A stretch of DNA of 5,660 nucleotides, from the NCBI GenBank assembly GCA_025929125.1, contig JAICMT010000127.1:1-5660 (forward strand), read 5' to 3'. The translations under genes were made by a program, and so were the position numbers. The first letter of the stretch is position 1; each line of letters begins with the position of its first letter. This document shows, piece after piece, positions 1 to 5,660 of this stretch. The notes under the pieces are model-generated. The model searched no databases, had not been told where the DNA came from, and saw only the letters and a program-made list of their open reading frames with translations. The DNA is from Acidobacteriaceae bacterium (GTDB lineage Bacteria; Acidobacteriota; Terriglobia; Terriglobales; Acidobacteriaceae).

Positions 1-1201
1 GCATGAATCGAGCGATGCCGCCGAGCTCAAAGTGCGCGTGCGGGTAATCTAGCGTGCCCTTCACGACGACATCGGGGGCCACGTTATTGGCATAGGTTCC
101 GTTGAATGCATTGTAGAGCCCGCCGTTCTGGCCTGCGCCCGCGAAGAAGAAGTTCGTCGGCACCGCAGCGCTGACAGAAGAGGTCGCAGTGAAGTTGGTG
201 ATCTGGGCATTTTCGAGTGACATCGCCGCGGTGAACATGCCACCTTTCTTCACGTCGCCGAAGGTCTGCTGGAACCGGATGGCCGGCTGCCGCGCCCAGG
301 AAAAGCCGACCGTGTACTGCGCATCGACCGAATTGGGCAGCTTCTCCGATCTGTTGTTCGTGCTCAGACCAGTCTCTGTCACCAGGGACCACATCTGGCC
401 GCCGGTTACGGTAAAGCCGGTCTTCAGCGCTGCCTGTCCCCAGAACTGGCGCTGGCGGAAGGTGTAGCTGTTGCTCTGGTTTCCGTTGGAGGTTGTGCCG
501 GAGCTGAGGAAGTCGCCCTCGAAGTAACCGGACAGCTTGAAAGGACCGCCGTCTCCCTGCACCAGGAGGCCGAGACGGCTCTGACGGCCGGAGAAGTTCA
601 GCTCACTGACGTGGCCCTGGTTGGCACTGGGCAGCGGGATCGAGTTGAACGGCGTATTAACGTCGGAGTTGACCGCCCGCTGCCGCCACACATTTTCAAA
701 GGCGAAGAAGGCGACCGGAGTAATGTTTACGCCCTTGTAGTGGATCGCCGAAGGTGAGTTGATGGCGTCGTTGAGCTCGCCCTTGGTGGTGCTTACAGTC
801 TGGGTCAGGCCCGCATTTGTGGTCTGCAGGTCGGTGACGGTGCTCTTCAGGCTGTTTACCTGCTCTGCCTGAGACTGGGCTGCGGCAGCCGCGGCCTGCG
901 CCTGGCTCTGAGCCTCGGTGGCCTGCGTCTGCGCGGCCGCAGCGGTGGACTGCGCGTGGGAGACTGCGGCATCCTTGCTCGAACTCTGCTGGGTCAAGGA
1001 ATCGATCTGCGCCTGCTGGGCTGCCAGCTTCTCTTCCAGCTCACGGATCTCTTTCTGCTCCTCGGTTTCCTTCTTCGGCTTAACAGCCCGCGTCTTTTTG
1101 GTTCTGGTCTGCGCGGAAGCCGAGTCCCCAGCCTGTGCATGCAACGACACCGTACCGAACACAAGTATCAATGCAATCGCCGCTTTCAGTTGCTTCGTCA
1201 T
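1..1201 (-). CDS. DcaP-like outer-membrane porin, C-terminus off the left edge
   Basis: The frame is open from the ATG at 1201 down to base 1, giving 400 codons with no stop, so the gene is cut by the window edge. Residues 1-24 form a type I signal peptide: Lys3/Lys6, a hydrophobic core of about 7-20, then HAQA with cleavage likely near 22-24. Residues 30-50 are Lys-rich. Residues about 50-145 form a coiled coil rich in Ala, Gln and Ser with AQxQA-like repeats. From about 150 the sequence alternates in the manner of beta-barrel strands. GGQMWSLVTE (267-276) followed by ARQPAIRFQQ (303-312) resembles the 'GQtwS...RqpqiR' segment I associate with DcaP-type trimeric porins, in which an N-terminal coiled coil precedes the barrel. 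The expected role is passive uptake of small anionic or sugar-like solutes across the outer membrane; the substrate cannot be read from the sequence. The start is supported by AAGAGGTG just upstream. Porin type is fairly sure, the DcaP family assignment less so. Confidence 0.8.
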   Translation of the reverse strand, partial: MTKQLKAAIALILVFGTVSLHAQAGDSASAQTRTKKTRAVKPKKETEEQKEIRELEEKLAAQQAQIDSLTQQSSSKDAAVSHAQSTAAAAQTQATEAQSQAQAAAAAAQSQAEQVNSLKSTVTDLQTTNAGLTQTVSTTKGELNDAINSPSAIHYKGVNITPVAFFAFENVWRQRAVNSDVNTPFNSIPLPSANQGHVSELNFSGRQSRLGLLVQGDGGPFKLSGYFEGDFLSSGTTSNGNQSNSYTFRQRQFWGQAALKTGFTVTGGQMWSLVTETGLSTNNRSEKLPNSVDAQYTVGFSWARQPAIRFQQTFGDVKKGGMFTAAMSLENAQITNFTATSSVSAAVPTNFFFAGAGQNGGLYNAFNGTYANNVAPDVVVKGTLDYPHAHFELGGIARFM

Positions 1202-1203
1202 GG

Positions 1204-1211
1204 CACCTCTT
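1204..1211 (-). promoter_or_regulatory. Ribosome binding site of the porin gene
   Basis: Read on the minus strand this is AAGAGGTG, ending two bases before the ATG at 1201. The AGAGG core is a good anti-16S match at normal spacing and fixes the porin start. It is the only strong Shine-Dalgarno sequence I see at a start codon in this window. Confidence 0.7.
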
Positions 1212-1435
1212 GAGAGTTCGTCTATCTGGAATCGCGGAGAGAGAGCATGCACACTAGCGTTGCGCGAGAGTGCGTTGATCCCATCTCTCAGCTCATCCGT
1301 TGGGTCGATGATCCCAGCTGATTGTGAATACCCGGCAAATTCGGAGCCCGGAACCGCCTTGAAACGCGGGAATTAACCATCCATTCACGAACGCGCTAGT
1401 AACGGCGAATAGGCTGCCGGGTTGGCTGCCCGGCC
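1212..1435. promoter_or_regulatory. Divergent intergenic region between the porin and GH20 genes
   Basis: This spacer should hold the promoters of both divergent genes, but no sigma-70 pair stands out on either strand. The best plus-strand candidate is TTGAAA (1359-1364), 17 bases, then CATTCA (1382-1387), which is poor at the -10. GATCCCA occurs twice in direct orientation (1277-1283 and 1310-1316), 33 bases apart or about three helical turns. The second copy is also part of TGGG-N8-CCCA (1301-1316). These could be regulator sites but may be chance. I see no small gene here. Confidence 0.35.
1416..1434 (+). repeat. GC-rich inverted repeat abutting the GH20 start codon
   Basis: GCCGGG (1416-1421) and CCCGGC (1429-1434) are perfect complements around a 7-base loop, and the arm ends one base before the ATG at 1436. 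No Shine-Dalgarno sequence is visible in the same stretch. If transcribed, the hairpin would occupy the ribosome landing site. It could also be an operator, or favour use of one of the downstream ATGs at 1451 or 1457. Confidence 0.45.
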
Positions 1436-3727
1436 ATGCTGGTTTACCGTATGTGCATGTCGATCTTGCAGTCCTGCCTGGTTGCGTGCTTCGCGGGCCT
1501 TTTCGTTTCCGTCAGCGTCCCCGCCCAGATGGCGGGTCTGAAGCTGATTCCAATCCCGCGCGAGGTTGCAGCGGGTGCCCTGCAGCCGATCAGCCAGGGC
1601 ATTCAAGTGACCTGCACGAATCCCTGTTCGCCGGAGGATTCCTTCGCAGTGAACGACTTCAAGGACTGGCTCGCCTCCGTGGGAGTGGCGGTGAACACCA
1701 CCTCGCCGGTCAATATCTTGGTAGCGCGGTATGGAACGCCGCTGGCAAACTCGATCTACACCGATTCCCTTCCCGCCGGATTGCAGGCCGATCCATCCGC
1801 GAAGCAGATGCCCGAGGAGATGAAGGCAGAGGGGTACTCCATCATTCCCGATGGCAAGGGGCTCGCGCTAACGGCAGCAAGCGACTCCGGCATCTTCTAC
1901 GGGCTGCAAACAGCCAAGCAACTCATTAGCGGCTACGGGAAGACAGCCATGCTGCACCAGGCGAAGGTCCGGGACTGGCCGGCGATGAAGTATCGCGGGC
2001 TGGACGATGACCTATCACGCGGTCCGGTGCCGACGCTGGAATTTCAAAAGAAGTTCTTGCGAACGTTGGCGGCGTACAAGATCAATCTGTACTCGCCGTA
2101 TTTCGAACACACGGCCGCCTACACCTCGAATCCGCTGATCGCGCCGCCGGGAGGTGCAATCACCCACGCAGAAGCAGCCGAACTGGTGGCCTACGCGCGG
2201 CAATACCACATCACCATCGTGCCGGAGCAGGAGGCCTTCGGACATCTGCACAATGCTCTGCTGTGGGAGCAGTATCAGGCCCTCGCAGAGACGCCGCACG
2301 GCGCCGTGCTGGCGCCCGGACAGGCTGGAGCAGTTGCGCTGATCAAGCAGCAGTTTGGAGAGCTCGCCGCCCTTTACCCGGGGCCGTTTCTGCATATCGG
2401 AGCGGATGAGACGGTCGAGCTGGGGTTAGGGCAGACCAAGGCTGATGTGGATGCGCGAGGACTCGCGGCGGTGTATCTGGATTTCATGCAGCAGATCGTG
2501 CAGGCGCTCGCGCCCCTGAATCGCCGCCTGCTTTTCTGGGGGGACATTGCGCAGGATGCGCCTGACCTCCTGAAGGCGCTTCCAGAAAGCTTCAAGAAAT
2601 CAACGATCGCGGTCGCATGGGGTTACAACCCGGATCCTCGCGGCTTTAGCCGATTCCTCACGCCGTTTACGAATGCGGGCTTCGAGACCTGGGTTTCGCC
2701 GAGCGTTCACAATTTCCGGGTGGTCTACCCCGATTACAGCTATGGCTTGCCGAATATTCAGCAGTTCACACGGGACGGCCAGCGCATGGGATCGACCGGG
2801 CAGCTGAACACGATATGGAATGACGATGGCGAGGGGCTGATCAATCAGGACTGGTACGGCATTTTGTTTGGTGCGGCGGCTGCGTGGCAGCCAGGCGAGT
2901 CGTCCATCGACGCGTTCCAGAACAGCTATGGAGAGGTGTTCCATGGAGATGAGAGCGGCGCATTGGACCAGGCTCAGAAAGAGCTGATGCTTGCGCACGA
3001 TCTACTGCGCCAACAAGCGAAGGTAGGGGATGCGACGAACAATCTATTCTGGGTGGATCCGTGGTCCAAAGACGGCCAGAAGATCGCCGCACAGATGCGG
3101 CCGTTCAACCATGAGCTTCGCATGCATGCCGAGGCCGCGCTGACACTGATTGCGCACGCGCGAACCAATGCCGGGCCCAATCCGGCGGGACAGCCACCGA
3201 CTCTGCCGGAGGGGACAACCCTGTACGACGCTGCCCGCTATGGAGCGGCAACAAGCGGGCTGCGCGAGCCGGATGCCGTGGACGCGATGGAACTGGGCGC
3301 GCGGCGGATGGACTTCATCGGGCTGAAGTTCCAGCTTGCAGATGAGATCGCGAATGACTATGCCAAAGCGCTCACGGATGCAACAAGCACGGACAAGAAG
3401 GTGCGAGCGGGCGTCACGCACGATCTTGGAGATATATACGGAGTCAACGGACGTCTCCAGGACCTTCGCAACAGTTACACGCTGCTGCGCGACCTGTACG
3501 AGTCGGCATGGCTGCGCTCCAATCGACCGTATTGGCTGCGGAACAATCTGGAACAGTACGACTACGCGACACAGATTTGGCTGCAGCGCGCCGACAGAGT
3601 TCATAGCGTGATGCGGCAATGGAGTGACTCGAAGACACTGCCTCCGGCGGCGGAGCTTGGAATTCCAGTGTCGGCGACAACCGCCATGACGCCAAGTACG
3701 CAACCGATGCCTATGAGCACCCGATGA
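1436..3727 (+). CDS. Secreted family GH20 beta-N-acetylhexosaminidase
   Basis: This 763-residue enzyme is expected to remove terminal beta-linked GlcNAc or GalNAc from glycans. Residues 1-31 look like a signal peptide (Arg5, hydrophobic 9-28, VPAQ), so it should act in the periplasm or outside the cell. LVAC at 15-18 resembles a lipobox, but the residues after it stay hydrophobic, so type I cleavage is likelier. Residues about 35-178 match the GH20 N-terminal alpha/beta domain. The barrel starts at RDWPAMKYRG (179-188) and runs to about 500. HIGADE (320-325) is the GH20 signature; Asp324 should orient the acetamido group and Glu325 act as acid/base. IVPEQEAFGH (261-270), FWGD (367-370) and WNDDGE (461-466) are further barrel motifs. 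Residues about 505-735 are a largely helical extension of unknown role. No in-frame ATG, GTG or TTG lies between the stop at 1400 and 1436; ATGs at 1451 and 1457 are alternatives. The stop overlaps nagA, implying one operon. Family is clear; exact substrate is not. Confidence 0.88.
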   Translation: MLVYRMCMSILQSCLVACFAGLFVSVSVPAQMAGLKLIPIPREVAAGALQPISQGIQVTCTNPCSPEDSFAVNDFKDWLASVGVAVNTTSPVNILVARYGTPLANSIYTDSLPAGLQADPSAKQMPEEMKAEGYSIIPDGKGLALTAASDSGIFYGLQTAKQLISGYGKTAMLHQAKVRDWPAMKYRGLDDDLSRGPVPTLEFQKKFLRTLAAYKINLYSPYFEHTAAYTSNPLIAPPGGAITHAEAAELVAYARQYHITIVPEQEAFGHLHNALLWEQYQALAETPHGAVLAPGQAGAVALIKQQFGELAALYPGPFLHIGADETVELGLGQTKADVDARGLAAVYLDFMQQIVQALAPLNRRLLFWGDIAQDAPDLLKALPESFKKSTIAVAWGYNPDPRGFSRFLTPFTNAGFETWVSPSVHNFRVVYPDYSYGLPNIQQFTRDGQRMGSTGQLNTIWNDDGEGLINQDWYGILFGAAAAWQPGESSIDAFQNSYGEVFHGDESGALDQAQKELMLAHDLLRQQAKVGDATNNLFWVDPWSKDGQKIAAQMRPFNHELRMHAEAALTLIAHARTNAGPNPAGQPPTLPEGTTLYDAARYGAATSGLREPDAVDAMELGARRMDFIGLKFQLADEIANDYAKALTDATSTDKKVRAGVTHDLGDIYGVNGRLQDLRNSYTLLRDLYESAWLRSNRPYWLRNNLEQYDYATQIWLQRADRVHSVMRQWSDSKTLPPAAELGIPVSATTAMTPSTQPMPMSTR

Positions 3728-4911
3728 CATCCATCACAGCACAACGATTGCTTACAGGTCATGGAGCGATTGAGCATCCCCGCGTCATTGTCGACAGCGG
3801 GGGCACGATCTTTGCCATTGAACCGGACCAGCACGGAATGGACGACGGCACGCTGACGCCGGCCTTCTTCGATATCCACGTGCATGGCGCGGCGGGACAC
3901 GACGTAATGGAAGCCACTCCGGAGGCTCTTCAAAAGATCGGTGTCTTCCTGGCCCGCCACGGCGTGGCCCATTATCTGCCAACGACGGTTACCGCTCCGA
4001 TGGACATGCTACTGAGAGCGCTGGAAGGCTTGGCGAACGCAATAGAGCAGCAGAACAGCGAGCAGCCAATCGCGCGAGCGGTCGGGATTCACTTGGAAGG
4101 CCCGTTCCTCTCGCACGCGAAACGGGGCGTGCATGCCGTGGGCGATCTGCAGCCCGCCAAGGTAAGCATCTTTCAGAAGCTGCAACGGGCCGCGCGCGGA
4201 CACATCCGGCTGATGACGGTTGCGCCGGAGCTGGACGAGGCACTCGAATTGATCGAGTATGCGTCCGCGGAAGGAGTGCAGGTCAGCATTGGGCACTCGG
4301 ACGCCACGGCGACGCAGGCGCGTGCGGCGATTGTTGCCGGAGCTGTAAGCTGCACACACACCTTCAACGCAATGCGCAAGCTAGACCACCGCGAGCCCGG
4401 GATAGCAGGGGTCGCGCTCGACTCCGACGAGCTGTATGCCGAGCTGATCTGCGACGGGATCCACGTGGCGCCGGAGTTCGTACGCATGTGGCTCGCGGCA
4501 AAGGGAGAACACCGCGCGATCCTGGTGACGGATGGAATTTCGGCTACGGGAATGCCGGATGGAAATTACCGGCTTGGCGAGCTGGAAGTCACAGTGGAAG
4601 GCAATCGTTGCCTGCTGAACTCGGACCTTACTCGGGGAGTGGAGACGTTGGCCGGCTCGGTGCTCACCATGGATGCGGCGGTGGCGCGGCTGCGGAGGTA
4701 TACGGGGGTAACGCTGGCGACGGCGGTGCGGCTAGCCACGCACAATCCTGCCCAGATGCTCGGACTGGACGGCCTATGCTCGGTCGCGGCAGGCCAGCCG
4801 GCAAACTTCAATCTGTTCGGGCCCGATGGGCATCTACGGCAGACGTACATCGGAGGAAGGCGAGTGGAGGCAGAGAAAATTGACCCGGCGCATTTTGCTG
4901 GAGCGTTATGA
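3724..4911 (+). CDS. nagA: N-acetylglucosamine-6-phosphate deacetylase
   Basis: NagA hydrolyses GlcNAc-6-phosphate to glucosamine-6-phosphate and acetate in the cytoplasm, feeding amino sugars to glycolysis or cell-wall synthesis. At 395 residues it is full length for this amidohydrolase-superfamily family. Motifs appear in order: PAFFDIHVHG (46-55) with the metal-site pair His52/His54; GIHLEGPFLS (121-130) with metal ligand Glu125; SIGHSDAT (188-195) with His191; THTFNAM (211-217) with His212; CDGIHV (243-248) with His247; and LVTDGISATG (267-276) with catalytic Asp270. The HxH pair resembles the Bacillus/Thermotoga type, where E. coli has a Q-x-N substitution, so two metals may bind. The start ATG overlaps the GH20 stop as ATGA and lacks a clear ribosome binding site, pointing to translational coupling. 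The related GalNAc-6-phosphate deacetylase (AgaA) is an alternative that sequence alone does not exclude. Confidence 0.93.
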   Translation: MTSITAQRLLTGHGAIEHPRVIVDSGGTIFAIEPDQHGMDDGTLTPAFFDIHVHGAAGHDVMEATPEALQKIGVFLARHGVAHYLPTTVTAPMDMLLRALEGLANAIEQQNSEQPIARAVGIHLEGPFLSHAKRGVHAVGDLQPAKVSIFQKLQRAARGHIRLMTVAPELDEALELIEYASAEGVQVSIGHSDATATQARAAIVAGAVSCTHTFNAMRKLDHREPGIAGVALDSDELYAELICDGIHVAPEFVRMWLAAKGEHRAILVTDGISATGMPDGNYRLGELEVTVEGNRCLLNSDLTRGVETLAGSVLTMDAAVARLRRYTGVTLATAVRLATHNPAQMLGLDGLCSVAAGQPANFNLFGPDGHLRQTYIGGRRVEAEKIDPAHFAGAL

Positions 4912-4912
4912 T
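4880..4912 (+). promoter_or_regulatory. Candidate tRNA-Leu promoter inside the end of nagA
   Basis: TATGAT at 4907-4912 is a near-consensus -10 box and includes the nagA TGA stop (4909-4911). Transcription would start near 4919, leaving a very short leader before the tRNA at 4925. TTGACC at 4880-4885 is a good -35 match but lies 21 bases away, longer than the usual 16-18. The -10 may therefore work with a weaker -35 or with an activator. Read-through from nagA is the alternative source of the tRNA transcript. Confidence 0.45.
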
Positions 4913-4924
4913 GAACACAGGTAT

Positions 4925-5009
4925 GCGAAAGTGGCGGAATTGGCAGACGCACCAGACTTAGGATCTGGCGGAGAAATCCGTGGGGGTTCAAGTCCCCCCT
5001 TTCGCACCA
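4925..5009 (+). tRNA. tRNA-Leu, anticodon UAG, CCA encoded
   Basis: The full cloverleaf can be folded. The acceptor stem is GCGAAAG (4925-4931) with CTTTCGC (4999-5005), the discriminator base is A5006, and CCA is encoded at 5007-5009. The anticodon stem is CCAGA/TCTGG (4952-4956 and 4964-4968) around CTTAGGA, placing the anticodon TAG at 4959-4961, which reads CUA and, with wobble, other CUN leucine codons. The long variable arm CGGA-GAAA-TCCG (4969-4980) marks a class II tRNA, and the T arm is GGGGG-TTCAAGT-CCCCC (4982-4998). The purine discriminator A is the expected leucine identity base. It lies 13 bases downstream of nagA on the same strand with no terminator between. All helices pair cleanly, so it should be functional. 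Confidence 0.97.
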
Positions 5010-5044
5010 ATAACTTAGGACGCGGTGTTCGTCATGCTCCTATC

Positions 5045-5065
5045 ATCGGGTGTGCCCAATTTTAT
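5045..5065 (+). terminator. Possible weak terminator after tRNA-Leu
   Basis: ATCGGG-TGTG-CCCAAT (5045-5060) forms a short stem with one C-A mismatch, followed by TTTATT. This is the first hairpin plus T-run after the tRNA and could end its transcript. The stem is short and the T-run broken, so confidence is low. The same CCCAAT arm can pair instead with ATTGGG at 5079-5084. Confidence 0.3.
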
Positions 5066-5310
5066 TCCTACTCTGGCGATTGGGCGGGTTTGAGAGGGTT
5101 GGCGTGTCTGTGTTCTGGGACTTGCGAACCTTCAGGGTCTATCGGCGCTGAACATCGAGTAAGGTTCAGTAACCCTGTGTCCCTCGGGCCGGTCCGCTGG
5201 TCACAGGCATGCTCGGCAGTTAGCAACAGATGAGTAATACAAGAATCACATCTCTGTTCTCGATAATCGACAGTAGTCTTGCGGAAAGCGACCGGTGATA
5301 GTCGGAAGAG

Positions 5311-5350
5311 TCGGTGCGTGTATTGATCTCTACCCGAAGGAGATCACCGA
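5311..5350 (+). repeat. Extended imperfect hairpin in the non-coding gap
   Basis: TGATCTC (5324-5330) pairs perfectly with GAGATCA (5340-5346) around a 9-base loop. After an internal loop on the 5' side, TCGG (5311-5314) pairs with CCGA (5347-5350). CGGTGAT at 5293-5299 is an alternative partner for the 3' arm, so two folds are possible. There is no T-run after it, which argues against a simple terminator. Its role is unknown. Confidence 0.4.
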
Positions 5351-5519
5351 CCAACTCTCCCCGAGGTAAAGCGGTCGTACCAACTTTCGCTGGCGAGTAT
5401 GTGCTGACCGAGTAGTCAATTGCAAGAAATTGCTAAGTCAGATGAGCAGGAGTTGGTTTCTTAATAGGCGCTTGCGCTGGGAGTCACTCTTGCCCTCTAG
5501 CATTTGCTCAGAGTTGATC

Positions 5520-5549
5520 GCGGCAGCCCAGTTGCCTTGGGCTCGCCGC
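5520..5549. repeat. Strong inverted repeat upstream of the last gene
   Basis: GCGGC-AGCCCA (5520-5530) and TGGGCT-C-GCCGC (5538-5549) pair over 11 base pairs with one bulged C and a 7-base loop. It is the longest inverted repeat I found in the window. No T-run follows. It overlaps a possible -35 TTGCCT (5532-5537) that sits 15 bases before TATGCT (5553-5558), so an operator for a dimeric repressor or a terminator-like hairpin are both possible. Confidence 0.5.
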
Positions 5550-5568
5550 TGTTATGCTGTGCGTACCA

Positions 5569-5660
5569 ATGATGGCCTTCCGTCGGATCGGGTTATTAGG
5601 TGCCCTGGCAGTATCCGCGGGGCTCATCGCCACCCCTGTTTACCGCATTTATCTCGTAAC
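5569..5660 (+). CDS. Unidentified exported or membrane protein, N-terminus only
   Basis: Thirty codons are open to the right edge. The product starts MMAFRRIG and continues with a hydrophobic stretch (about residues 8-22, Leu/Ala/Val/Ile rich), the pattern of a signal peptide or membrane anchor with a positively charged Arg5-Arg6 N-region. I do not recognise the family and cannot assign a function. An in-frame ATG at 5554 would add five residues (MLCVP) and 5572 would remove one. None of the three has a clear ribosome binding site. If the TATGCT at 5553-5558 is the -10 box, the transcript would begin near 5565-5569, and the mRNA could be leaderless. That it is a gene is likely from this composition and the absence of stops, but the evidence is short. 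Confidence 0.5.
   Translation, partial: MMAFRRIGLLGALAVSAGLIATPVYRIYLV

Larger units (their letters stand above)
5010..5568. other. Long non-coding gap with several inverted repeats
   Basis: No protein gene with plausible start, length and composition is visible on either strand in these 559 bases, and I recognise no known RNA family. Several paired segments occur: GCCCAAT/ATTGGGC (5054-5060, 5079-5085); GAACCTT/AAGGTTC (5126-5132, 5161-5167); CAGGGT/ACCCTG (5133-5138, 5172-5177); CCTGTG/CACAGG (5174-5179, 5202-5207); TCGAT-A-ATCGA (5260-5270); and GCGC-TT-GCGC (5468-5477). AATTGC is repeated with a 10-base period (5418-5423, 5428-5433). It may hold the upstream regulatory region of the next gene, a small RNA, or degraded sequence. 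Confidence 0.5.

Noticed and set aside
84..392. Minus-strand 102-codon frame
   Set aside because: It lies within the porin gene in a different frame of the same strand; the porin frame has the coherent barrel sequence.
918..1376. 152-codon plus-strand open frame with Ser/Phe/Cys-rich content
   Set aside because: It is antisense to the porin coiled-coil codons and its composition mirrors those repeats.
3044..3730. 228-codon minus-strand open frame
   Set aside because: It lies wholly antisense to the GH20 gene, is rich in Arg/His/Cys as GC-rich shadow frames are, and has no recognisable motif.
5013..5020. ACTTAGGA, an 8-base copy of the tRNA anticodon-loop segment (4956-4963)
   Set aside because: Eight bases is within chance for this region, with no wider similarity to suggest a duplicated tRNA piece.
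4982..5180. tRNA-Leu 3' end as an integration site with a downstream att repeat
   Set aside because: The closest downstream match is only GGTTCA near 5163, far shorter than an att repeat, and no integrase is visible.
4826..5233. 135-codon plus-strand open frame
   Set aside because: It overlaps the nagA end in another frame and reads straight through the tRNA-Leu gene; its composition is not protein-like.
5230..5298. 22-codon small open frame starting at an ATG
   Set aside because: There is no ribosome binding site and nothing in the peptide suggests function; such frames are expected by chance.

Overview
The window looks like chromosomal DNA from a GC-rich Gram-negative bacterium. A signal-peptide-bearing outer-membrane porin shows that there is an outer membrane. 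The combination of a coiled-coil DcaP-like porin, a secreted GH20 enzyme and an HxH-type NagA would fit an acidobacterium of the Terriglobus/Granulicella/Edaphobacter kind. That placement is inference from gene content and style; no marker gene here settles it.

Layout, left to right. (1) Positions 1-1201, minus strand: the N-terminal 400 codons of a DcaP-like outer-membrane porin with a signal peptide and a long Ala/Gln-rich coiled coil; its C-terminus lies beyond the left edge. (2) Positions 1202-1435: a divergent intergenic region with the porin ribosome binding site, a direct repeat and a GC hairpin touching the next start codon, but no convincing promoter. (3) Positions 1436-3727, plus strand: a secreted family GH20 beta-N-acetylhexosaminidase with a long helical C-terminal region. 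(4) Positions 3724-4911, plus strand: nagA, N-acetylglucosamine-6-phosphate deacetylase, overlapping the GH20 gene by ATGA. (5) Positions 4925-5009: tRNA-Leu(UAG) with an encoded CCA, only 13 bases after nagA; a TATGAT box overlaps the nagA stop codon. (6) Positions 5010-5568: about 560 bases without a credible protein gene but with several inverted repeats. (7) Positions 5569-5660, plus strand: the first 30 codons of an unidentified membrane or exported protein, running off the right edge.

Functionally, the GH20 enzyme would release terminal N-acetylhexosamine from glycans outside the cytoplasm. After uptake and phosphorylation by genes not in this window, NagA would deacetylate the sugar phosphate for entry into amino-sugar catabolism or cell-wall recycling. 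The divergent porin could supply outer-membrane passage, but its link to the amino-sugar genes rests only on adjacency.

I did not find a clearly new biological system. The less ordinary points are the tRNA promoter laid over the nagA stop codon, the hairpin abutting the GH20 start, and the structured non-coding gap before the last gene.
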